A stretch of 64,000 nucleotides of DNA from an uncultured Bacteroidota bacterium (lineage in GTDB: Bacteria; Bacteroidota; Bacteroidia; Bacteroidales; UBA12077). The stretch lies in assembly GCA_913055635.1 (NCBI GenBank), contig CAJXLK010000011.1:1-64000 (forward strand), read 5' to 3'. How positions within the stretch are numbered: the first letter of the stretch is position 1; every line of letters starts with the position of its first letter. Shown here in pieces: positions 51,856 to 59,400 of the stretch. The notes under the pieces are model-generated. The model saw only the letters and a list, made by a program, of their open reading frames with translations, did not search any database and was not told the origin of the DNA. The translations under genes and the position numbers were made by a program.

Positions 51856-52926
51856 ATGGAGACAGCACAACTGGAGAAGCAATACAGCAGGCATATAGGC
51901 AGGAAGCACACCCTGATTGCCATTTTGTTGATCTTATTGGTAATTTCAGCCATTGCGGGAATGGTATTGGGATCAGCTGAAGTGGGCTGGAAGGCCATGG
52001 TTGAGACCCTGGGTTCGCAGGCCTCCGCCATAGAACAACAGATCATTGTGAACATCCGCCTGCCCCGCATCTTATCGGCCATTATTACCGGGGCAGCTCT
52101 GGCCGTTTCGGGGGCAGCCATGCAGAGCATCCTGAAGAATCCCCTGGGCTCGCCTTTCACCCTGGGCATCTCCAATGCCGCAGCTTTCGGGGCAGCCTTC
52201 GCTGTTATCATTCTGGGAGCCGGAACCACCCAGAGCGGCAGCGCCAATCCGGTGATCCTGAACAACCCATACGCGGTAACGGCTTCAGCCTTTCTTTGGA
52301 GCCTGGTGAGCACCGGCATCATTTTCCTTCTGGCCCGCTATAAAGGAGCTACCCCCGAAGTGATGATTTTAACAGGCATCATCCTGGGTTCGCTCTTTTC
52401 GGCCGGTATGACCGCTTTGCAATATTTCGGCGACGACATTGAAATCTCTACGGTGGTCTTTTGGACCTTTGGCGATATCGGACGGGCCTCCTGGCGGGAT
52501 TTCAACATATTGCTGTTGGTGGTGATCGCGGCCATGGTCATCTTCATCCGCAACCGCTGGAACTACAATGCCCTGGATGCCGGCGATGAAGTCGCCAAAA
52601 GCCTTGGCGTGAACGTGGAAAGAACCCGGCTGGTCGGGATGGTTACGGCTTCCCTGGCCACAGCCATCGCCGTATCCTTTTTCGGAATCATTGCCTTTGT
52701 CGGCCTGGTCGTACCCCATATCGTGCGCCGCCTCATTGGAGGTGATGAACGCTACCTGATCCCTGCTTCTGCCATCTTTGGAGGCGTTTTCCTGCTGGTC
52801 TCCGACATCGTTGCCCGTACCATCGTGGCACCGGTGGTATTGCCGGTAGGTATCCTGACTTCTTTTTTAGGAGCCCCCCTGTTCCTTTATCTGCTGATTA
52901 AAGGCATTGGCAAAGGGTACTGGTGA
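51856..52926 (+). CDS. FecCD/BtuC-family ABC importer permease
   Basis: This 356-residue protein has about ten membrane helices. The typical opening appears as LPRILSAIITGAALAVSGAA, then MQSILKNPLGSPFTLGISNA; the family's 'NPLAxPxxLGxxxGA' corresponds here to NPLGSPFTLGISNAAAFGAA. The coupling region is SLGVNVERTRLVGMVTASLA, then FFGIIAFVGLVVPHIVRRLI with GGDERYLIPASAIFGGVFLL. It is a homodimeric permease with the ATPase encoded at 53062 and the binding protein at 50535. The interval to the ATPase gene is about 135 bases and holds a copy of the hairpin repeat. Confidence 0.93.
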   Translation: METAQLEKQYSRHIGRKHTLIAILLILLVISAIAGMVLGSAEVGWKAMVETLGSQASAIEQQIIVNIRLPRILSAIITGAALAVSGAAMQSILKNPLGSPFTLGISNAAAFGAAFAVIILGAGTTQSGSANPVILNNPYAVTASAFLWSLVSTGIIFLLARYKGATPEVMILTGIILGSLFSAGMTALQYFGDDIEISTVVFWTFGDIGRASWRDFNILLLVVIAAMVIFIRNRWNYNALDAGDEVAKSLGVNVERTRLVGMVTASLATAIAVSFFGIIAFVGLVVPHIVRRLIGGDERYLIPASAIFGGVFLLVSDIVARTIVAPVVLPVGILTSFLGAPLFLYLLIKGIGKGYW

Positions 52927-52927
52927 T

Positions 52928-52985
52928 CAAATCCGCATGCAGGAACCTGTGCAACCAGGCAATGAATAAAACATACGGTTCCCAT
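52928..52985 (+). repeat. Hairpin repeat (copy b), diverged
   Basis: AAATCCGCATGC at the start and ACATACGGTTCCCAT at the end. The core GCAACCAGGCAATGAATAAA resembles copies c and d. It begins 2 bases after the permease stop codon and lies within the importer operon. Confidence 0.65.
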
Positions 52986-53061
52986 GGCCAAAAACCAATA
53001 ACAAACAATTGATGCTTCATACCACACCGAATTCAAACCTTTTAAATAAGTTTAAATCCCC

Positions 53062-53823
53062 ATGAAGCTCTCCATCCATAATGTTACCTTCAGCTACAAC
53101 GGGACACCGGTACTGGAAAATGTAACGGAAAATATCCCGGCCGGCTCCTTTGTTGCCATCGTAGGCCCGAACGGTTCGGGTAAAAGCACCCTGCTGCGCT
53201 GCATCGACGGGATACTCAAACCCCGAATGGGTTCCGTTCTGCTTGAAGACCGCGATGTACAAGACTTTGACCGGCCCCACAAAGCCAGAAAGTTCGGATA
53301 CGTTCCGCAGGAAGCCGGGCACACCCCTCCCTCCACTGTTTTTGACACCGTGCTGATGGGTCGAAAACCCTACATCGGCTGGCAGGTCAAACAACAGGAC
53401 AAAACCATTACATCCAGGATCATCCGTCAACTTCACCTGGAGGAGATCGCCCTGAGAGATGTCAACAAACTCAGCGGAGGTCAGCGCCAGAGGGTTTTCA
53501 TAGCCCGGGCCCTGGCCCAGCAACCCGAAGTATTGCTGCTCGATGAACCCACCGCCAACCTAGACCTGAGACATCAGCTTGAAGTCCTCCAGCTCTTGCA
53601 GTCGGTCTCCCAAAAACAAATCACTACCCTGGTGGCCATCCATGATTTGAACCTGGCAGCTCAATACTGCTCCCACTTCATCATGTTGCGGGAAGGAAAA
53701 ATATTCTCCAGCGGCGGCCGCGAAATCCTTACCCGCGAAAATATTGAAAGCCTTTACGACATTCGGGTGAACATTTTCCAGGCCGATGACAAAATTTTCT
53801 TCGTTCCGGTAGATAAGAAATGA
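53062..53823 (+). CDS. ABC importer ATPase (FecE/BtuD type)
   Basis: This 253-residue ATPase carries Walker A GPNGSGKST (about 35-43), the Q-loop GYVPQE, the signature LSGGQRQRVFIARALAQQ, Walker B EVLLLDEPTANLDL and the switch His in VAIHDLNLAAQYC. It is the nucleotide-binding subunit for the FecCD-type permease encoded upstream and completes the importer. It is read with the importer genes and closes them. The C-terminus (LYDIRVNIFQADDKIFFVPV) is typical of the FecE/BtuD subgroup. Confidence 0.95.
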   Translation: MKLSIHNVTFSYNGTPVLENVTENIPAGSFVAIVGPNGSGKSTLLRCIDGILKPRMGSVLLEDRDVQDFDRPHKARKFGYVPQEAGHTPPSTVFDTVLMGRKPYIGWQVKQQDKTITSRIIRQLHLEEIALRDVNKLSGGQRQRVFIARALAQQPEVLLLDEPTANLDLRHQLEVLQLLQSVSQKQITTLVAIHDLNLAAQYCSHFIMLREGKIFSSGGREILTRENIESLYDIRVNIFQADDKIFFVPVDKK

Positions 53824-53966
53824 AGGGATTGCCTCAACGGCCTGTTGACCATCGCCCGTGCTCATGCCCGAAAAATTTGCAATGGCCCCAAAATTTGCAA
53901 GATCCACCAAAATGAAGGCATCAAAAACAAACGCGGAAGGAACCCTGCATAAACCGATTCAGTGAT

Positions 53967-54530
53967 ATGAACCCTGAAACCTACAAAGAGCTGATCATCC
54001 CGCCGCATCAGGTCAATAAAAAAGCCCTGGTGGCCATAGGCCCGATGGTAGGCCTATATGTATTGCTGTACGCTGTTATGTGGAATGACCATTTCTCGTG
54101 GGAAGCAATCCGGGAGGCCATACCTGCCAACCCGCTCACCCTGTTCGCAGTCCTACTGGGCGGCATCTTCCTTCATGAAGGCCTTCACGGTTTAACATGG
54201 GCCATTTTCAGCAAAAACGGCTTCCGTTCCATTCGTTTCGGTTTTATGCTCAAGCTGCTTGCCCCCTACTGTCACTGTAAAGAACCCCTTAAAACGCCCC
54301 ACTACATTTTGGGAGGCCTGGCCCCCGGCCTGGCCCTGGGAGTGGCCCCTTCTGTATATGCGCTAATATCAGGTAACATGAGCTGGCTCCTTTTTGGCAT
54401 CCTATTCACAGTGGCTGCTGGCGGCGATTTTGCCATGATGTGGCTCCTGAGAAACATCGCTCGAAACCGGTGGATCAAAGACCACCCTTCCCAGCTGGGC
54501 TGTTACATCTATGAGGATCCAAACACCTGA
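53967..54530 (+). CDS. DUF3267-family membrane protein with HExxH motif
   Basis: This 187-residue protein has four or so membrane helices (about 25-43, 57-75, 110-130, 138-160). The motif GGIFLHEGLHGLTWAIF contains HExxH (H72, E73, H76). It continues with LAPYCHCKEPLKTPHYILGG, in which GGLAPG resembles the membrane-embedded second motif of M50-like peptidases. Members of DUF3267 are thought to be membrane metalloproteases, but activity is unproven. It follows the nickel importer ATPase by 143 bases, so it may be part of the same transcript. Whether it depends on zinc or another metal cannot be told. Its stop codon lies inside hairpin repeat copy c. Confidence 0.8.
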   Translation: MNPETYKELIIPPHQVNKKALVAIGPMVGLYVLLYAVMWNDHFSWEAIREAIPANPLTLFAVLLGGIFLHEGLHGLTWAIFSKNGFRSIRFGFMLKLLAPYCHCKEPLKTPHYILGGLAPGLALGVAPSVYALISGNMSWLLFGILFTVAAGGDFAMMWLLRNIARNRWIKDHPSQLGCYIYEDPNT

Positions 54531-54586
54531 ACCCCCCATCCAAGAACTTACACAACAAGGCAATGAATAAAGCATGGGGGTTCCAT
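54528..54586 (+). repeat. Hairpin repeat (copy c)
   Basis: The left arm AACCCCCCATC pairs with the right arm ATGGGGGTTCC. The core AGAACTTACACAACAAGG, then CAATGAATAAA, is shared with the other copies. It overlaps the stop codon of the DUF3267 gene. It is followed by a linker (54587-54663) that matches, in inverse orientation, the linker of 61815-61891. Confidence 0.85.
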
Positions 54587-54663
54587 GGCAGAGGGAAGCA
54601 AACCATGCAATGTTGGAAGTAAAATTATATTGAAATACAGAACGTTAATTAAACTTTATACGA

Positions 54664-54723
54664 ATGAAACCTGCATCCAGTAACCTACACAACAAGGACA
54701 TGATTATTCCATGCAGGTTCCAT
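54664..54723 (+). repeat. Hairpin repeat (copy d)
   Basis: ATGAAACCTGCAT at the left and ATGCAGGTTCCAT at the right form a 13-bp stem with a single A-C mismatch. The central variable base pair changes compensatorily in other copies (CCTGCAT/ATGCAGG here; CCCGCAT/ATGCGGG in copy f; CCCTCAT/ATGAGGG in copy g). The core AACCTACACAACAAGGACAT is the most typical version. Confidence 0.9.
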
Positions 54724-54837
54724 ACGGCCAATATATTAACAAAAAAAAATAACCGTATGAAACCACCCTCCTTGCCTTACCCAACTGCCCCGTTTTCAAA
54801 CCATATCAGAGGGAATGTTAACGGATTCCCCAAATAA
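54664..54837 (+). CDS. Possible 57-residue ORF within repeat copy d
   Basis: The ATG that begins hairpin copy d opens a frame of 57 codons (MKPASSNLHNKDMIIPCRFH, continuing to VNGFPK). Copies c, f and h keep the same frame (KPPSKNLHNK, KPACKDLHNKD), though some lack ATG or end early. The upstream linker resembles that before the ATPase gene at 55198. Translation is doubtful: the similarity may simply come from the DNA repeat. Confidence 0.2.
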   Translation: MKPASSNLHNKDMIIPCRFHTANILTKKNNRMKPPSLPYPTAPFSNHIRGNVNGFPK

Positions 54838-54971
54838 AAGCCCAAATCCTTCCCTTCGATTGGTAATTTTCATATCTTGTTATCCAATTTCCACTACGAA
54901 CACCTTGCCGGTTTTACCTGCAAACTTTTAACGCTTCAGCACATTAAAAAAATAAATTGGGGCATCCAATT

Positions 54972-55031
54972 ATAAATCCCGCAAGCAAGGAATGACGCAT
55001 TAAAGCGATGTATCAAGCATGCGGGATCCAT
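54972..55031 (+). repeat. Hairpin repeat (copy e), diverged core
   Basis: AAATCCCGCA at the left and TGCGGGATCCAT at the right keep the stem, including a compensated change at the second position (TCCCGC/GCGGGA). The core (GCAAGGAATGACGCATTAAA) is diverged from the other copies. Confidence 0.7.
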
Positions 55032-55062
55032 AAGGCCAACATATTACATAAAAAATAACCGT

Positions 55063-55121
55063 ATAAAACCCGCATGCAAGGATTTACACAACAAGGACAT
55101 AGACATACATGCGGGTTCCAT
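55063..55121 (+). repeat. Hairpin repeat (copy f)
   Basis: AAAACCCGCATGC at the left and CATGCGGGTTCCAT at the right form a long stem. The core AGGATTTACACAACAAGGAC closely matches copy d. It is preceded by a short linker AAAAATAACCGT also seen before copy d's second ATG (54740-54757). Confidence 0.88.
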
Positions 55122-55197
55122 AATGATTGACCCCATAATTTCTGTTTAAAGATTCAGACCATATTGATTTACAAACTGTTAATTAAGTTATATCCGT
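55122..55197 (+). repeat. Repeat linker directly upstream of the ATPase gene
   Basis: This 76-base segment (containing GATTCAGACCATATTGATTT and ACAAACTGTTAATTAAGTTA) is an inverted, nearly identical copy of 61951-62026. It leads straight into the ATG of the DUF4143 ATPase, in the position where other copies lead into ATGAAACC of a hairpin. It presumably contains the promoter of the ATPase gene. Confidence 0.85.
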
Positions 55198-56310
55198 ATG
55201 AAACGCGTTACCAGGGACCTCCAGGTTAATCTGATCAACTCCCTGAAACCTGGCAGCATCGTCTCCGTAGAGGGAGCCTCGGGGGTTGGCAAAACTCAAT
55301 TGCTCAAACAAATCCACCGCCGTTATGGAACGACAAGCCTATACCTCAACGCAGACAAGGAAAAAGAACGGTTGAGCATACAGGACGGCAAAGCCCTGAA
55401 CATGTCCGATATCCCTTCATTATGCATCATTGACCAGGCTCATCTGCTTAACAACTGGCATCAGGTCGTGGAGGCCATCCTCAAACATCATCACCGCACC
55501 CGGATCATCATATCGGTGGAATCCATCGCCCAATTAAAAAACAACCACATCATATCCCACCAGCATGTACTATTTCCCTTGAGAGAAGGAGAATTCAAAC
55601 AGTTCAAACCCGTCAAAAACCATGAGGATTTTCTCGCTCAACGCCTGGTTTATGGAAATTATCCCAGGTTGCTTCACCTAAAAACGCGAAGGGAGCAGCA
55701 AAATTACCTAAAGGAACTGGTTCACTTATATATTAGGACTTATTTCAGGGGCAACGAGCAAAAAGGCATTAAGCTCTTCAGGATGCTTTCCTTTTTAGTG
55801 GGGCGGGAAATATTTTACCGGGAGTTGGAACAGAAAGTTTCTTTAAGCCGCCGATGGATCGAACAGTTTATTGAGGTACTCATCGAGCGGGGCATCATTT
55901 ACCGGTTGTGGGGGATCAAAAGGAAGTTGAAGAAGGAAGTGGGCAAGCATGCCTGTTTATACTTTACGGACAACGGGGTACGCAACGCGATCATAGATGA
56001 TTTCAATCCCGTGCGCATCCGAAGCGATGTGGATAAACTCTGGAAGAACTATCTGATCAGCGAGCGGATCAAGCAACAAGGTTACCGGAATATGGCGACC
56101 ACCAATTTTTTTTGGCGCACCTATGATCAACAGGATTTGGACTGGGTTGAAGAATACCAGGGGCAACTCACGGCATATCGCTTTTCGCTGGAATCTGATG
56201 CCCCCACGGCACCATCGGCCTGGAGAAGGGCTTATCCGAAGGCCGAATATAAGGTGATCCACCCCGACAACTACCAGGAGTGGCTTGGCTATTGGCCCCA
56301 CCCCGCTTAG
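55198..56310 (+). CDS. AAA_14/DUF4143-type ATPase
   Basis: This 370-residue protein has an N-terminal P-loop: VEGASGVGKTQLLKQIHRRY (Walker A GASGVGKT, about 25-32) and a Walker-B-like SLCIIDQAH. A sensor-like RTRIIISVESIAQL and a helical linker FLAQRLVYGNYPRLLHLKTR follow. The DUF4143-type C-terminus has the winged-helix-like LSRRWIEQFIEVLIERGIIY and a nuclease-like fold remnant (YFTDNGVRNAI, DLDWVEEYQGQL). Such ATPases are common in Bacteroidota and their function is unknown; roles in mobile elements or toxin-antitoxin-like systems have been suggested. The stop codon TAG lies inside the GC-rich palindrome at 56300-56316, and the gene follows a cluster of hairpin repeats directly. Confidence 0.85.
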   Translation: MKRVTRDLQVNLINSLKPGSIVSVEGASGVGKTQLLKQIHRRYGTTSLYLNADKEKERLSIQDGKALNMSDIPSLCIIDQAHLLNNWHQVVEAILKHHHRTRIIISVESIAQLKNNHIISHQHVLFPLREGEFKQFKPVKNHEDFLAQRLVYGNYPRLLHLKTRREQQNYLKELVHLYIRTYFRGNEQKGIKLFRMLSFLVGREIFYRELEQKVSLSRRWIEQFIEVLIERGIIYRLWGIKRKLKKEVGKHACLYFTDNGVRNAIIDDFNPVRIRSDVDKLWKNYLISERIKQQGYRNMATTNFFWRTYDQQDLDWVEEYQGQLTAYRFSLESDAPTAPSAWRRAYPKAEYKVIHPDNYQEWLGYWPHPA

Positions 56311-56418
56311 CGGGGTCGAAACATAACGGGGTCGAAAAATTTGATGGCATCAGTCGTAGCCAGGGCGAATCTTCTATAACCCCTACTTTCCTTGTATTTG
56401 GACCCCGCTTAGCGGGGT
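56300..56418. repeat. GC-rich palindromes at the ATPase / kinase junction
   Basis: ACCCCGCTTAGCGGGGT occurs at 56300-56316 and 56402-56418. A degenerate partial copy (AACGGGGTCGAAA) lies between them. The first contains the stop codon of the ATPase gene (GCT TAG). Both lie between two convergent gene ends, 18 bases from the stop of the kinase at 56436. They belong to the family at 14934-15096 and 38506-38600. Confidence 0.88.
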
Positions 56419-56435
56419 TCATTTCCGGGTTCGTT

Positions 56436-59400
56436 TCAAGCCGGGTTAGCGGGCTGGAGGTAGGGACGAAGCATCGCCAAAACCCTTTGCCGATGGAGGG
56501 GTTTGGCAATGTAATCATTGAACCCGGCCCGGATAATCGATTCACGGTCTCCCTTCAAGGCATAAGCGGTTTGGGCAATAACCGGTATGTCCGGATAGCT
56601 CTGCCTGATCTGTTTCAAAGCCTGATAACCATCCATCCCGGGCATCTTGATGTCCATCAGCACCAAATCAATGCCCGCATGCTCCCGCATAAGCTTTAAA
56701 CACTGAAGCCCGTCACTGGCCTTAAGCATATAGATGCCGGTGTCTTTCAACAGTTCTTCCAAATGGAGCATATTGGCCATATCATCTTCTGCAATCAAAA
56801 CCGTCTTGCCCTTCCAATTCTGAGGTTCCTCATCTACAAAACGTAGACCTTCCCCGGGGGTGGCCTGCCCCCGATACCAGGGCAGAATAAAATAAAAGGT
56901 GCTGCCCTGATCGGGCTCAGATTCCACCCATATCTCTCCCCCCATTAATTCCACCAGGTTCCTGACAATGGCCAGCCCAAGGCCGGTGCCACCGTAATCC
57001 CGGTCCTGGCGGGTGTCTGACTGACGGAACTGATCAAATATGACGGCCTGCTTCTCCTTTTTGATCCCAATGCCGGTATCCTGAACATAAAACAAGATGT
57101 TGTCGGAATTCTGAGGCAGGTAACCCACCTCGATAAAACCTTCTCCTGTGAACTTCAGGGCATTGTTGATCAGATTGGTCAATATTTGCTGCAGCCGGTT
57201 GCGGTCCAAAACCACCTGAGCGTGTAGATCATCCAGTGAGGTCTTCATCCTCAGATCCAGGTTCGCGGCAGCTTTTTTCTCAGGCAGCTGGCCTTCATAA
57301 GAAATTTCCAACTCCCGGAACAACTGATTCAGATTAAACGATTGCCACTGGACCTCAAACTGACCGGATTGAATTTTGGAGATATCGATGATGTCGTTGA
57401 TCAACTGCATCAATTGATCGCCTTTGGAGCGAATGATCTCAATGAATTGTTTTTTACGTTCGGCGCTCAATTCTTCCTTTTCCAGCAGGCTGCTGAACCC
57501 CAGGATGGCATTCATGGGGGTGCGGATCTCATGGCTCAGATTGGCCAAAAAGGCTGATTTAAGCTGATCACTTTCCCTGGCTTTTTCAAGGGCTTGACTG
57601 AGTTCCTGTTGGTGGGCTTCCAGCTTTTGATTGGACTCAGACAATTCGTGGTTGGAACGCCACAATTCCTTTCTGACCTGCTCAAGGGCTTGCTTCTGCC
57701 GGTTCAGATGCTGCTCGGCCAGGACCTTTTGCAATGCAATGGCCGATTGAATCAAAAAAGCCTGAATAACTTCATTTTTTTCGGGTTTGGTCTTTTTCGT
57801 CAGCAACAGGGTCACACTGCCCAGCAATTTCTCGTCGCGGGTCAGGCCCATGCCCAGATATTGCTTTGCCCTGACCGCTTTTCCGATCTTTTGGTCGAGC
57901 ATCTGGTAGTTTTTCCGATGGATGGCCCGGGCAGAAGGGGTTAATTCCCGCAAGCGGGGTTCAAGGTAGCCCCGGGTTGTATCGTTATCCAAAGAATAAG
58001 TCATCTCCACGGGATCCCGGCCCAGGATTTTCCGGATCTGCCGATAAAGCTCTTCCGGGGCTTCCACATGTTCTATGCGATAGCGATCGTTTCGGGCGTC
58101 ATAGGAATTGACCACCACCAGTCCTTCTTCCACAAAGTCAAGCAGTTTGTTGCCGATGTATTGATAAATGGATTTGGCCGGGGCCATCTGAATGAATTCA
58201 AGGGCGGAATTGGAAAGGAAGCGCATATCGGCGACCTGTTCGCGAATTTGTTGTTCATTTTTTTTGCCTTCGGTAATATCCAAAAAGGCTCCAATGATAC
58301 GGGCAGATTTTTGAGCGGTATCGAGCAGCAGTTCGCCTTTGGAATAAACCCACCTTATTTCTCCGTTGGGGCGTACGATGCGTTTTTCCAGTTCATAACC
58401 GGGGGCCCCGTCGATGACTTTTTGATGGGCCTGGCGCACCCGTTCACGGTCATCTGGGTGAACCCGTTGGATTTGGGCCTCCAAAGAGGGGGTGATCTCC
58501 CCCGGCTGGTAGCCGCAAATATGGTAAAGCTCATCGGACCAATAGGTTTGGCCGGTATTCAGGTCGACTTCCCAGCTGCCGAGGTGGGCCATTTCCTGGG
58601 CCCTTTCCAAAAGCCGTTCATTTTCCTGCAGGCGGCTTTCGCTGATGATTTTCTGCAGGGCAATCGAAGCCTGGGTGACAAAGGCATGGATCACATCCTG
58701 ATTGTTGATTTGATGGCCCTCAAACAGGGCGATATTAACAATGCCCAGCAAATCATGATTGCGCGAGAGGCCCATCTGATAAACCGTTCCTATGCGAAAG
58801 GTCTTGAACAAACCCGAAGCCTTTGTTGATGACAACCAGCGCGTGATAAGAAAAGCCGAGTTGTCATGGAAAGGGGTCAATTCTTTGCGCAGTAGAATTT
58901 CGCGTTCCCCCAATTCGATGACAAACTGCATTCCCACCGGATCGGCTTGTAAATAAGTTTTCCATTCTTCCCACTGGCGGTCGATGCCCTGGACCGATTC
59001 AACCTTAGCCCTTTCATGGATGGCATCATAGGAGCTAACCACGACCACACCCTGGCCGATCAGCCGGTAGATGCTGCGGGCCACTTCCTGGTAGAGGTCA
59101 TCGGGCGAGGTGAGTTGGATCAGTTCCAGGGCAGCTTGAGAGAGAAAATGCATTTCCTCAATGCGCCGGTTCATTCGGGCTTCTGCTTCCTTTTGGCGGG
59201 TTATATCGGAAGCAATGCGAATGACAAGTTTACGGCCATCGGAGAGTTGATCCAGAGGAGCGGCGCTCATCAGCCATTGTCGTTGCTGGCCCGATTGGGT
59301 AATGAGGGTATATTCCTTTTCGTTCAATGCGTTTGTTTCTCCGGTCTGGTCACTAGCCGTATCATCGGGGCCAGCCTCCATACCTGAGGGGAAGGCCAAC

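Noticed and set aside
52928-55121. Integron attC sites with gene cassettes
   Set aside because: The hairpin elements lack the RYYYAAC/GTTRRRY core ends and no tyrosine integron integrase is present in the window.
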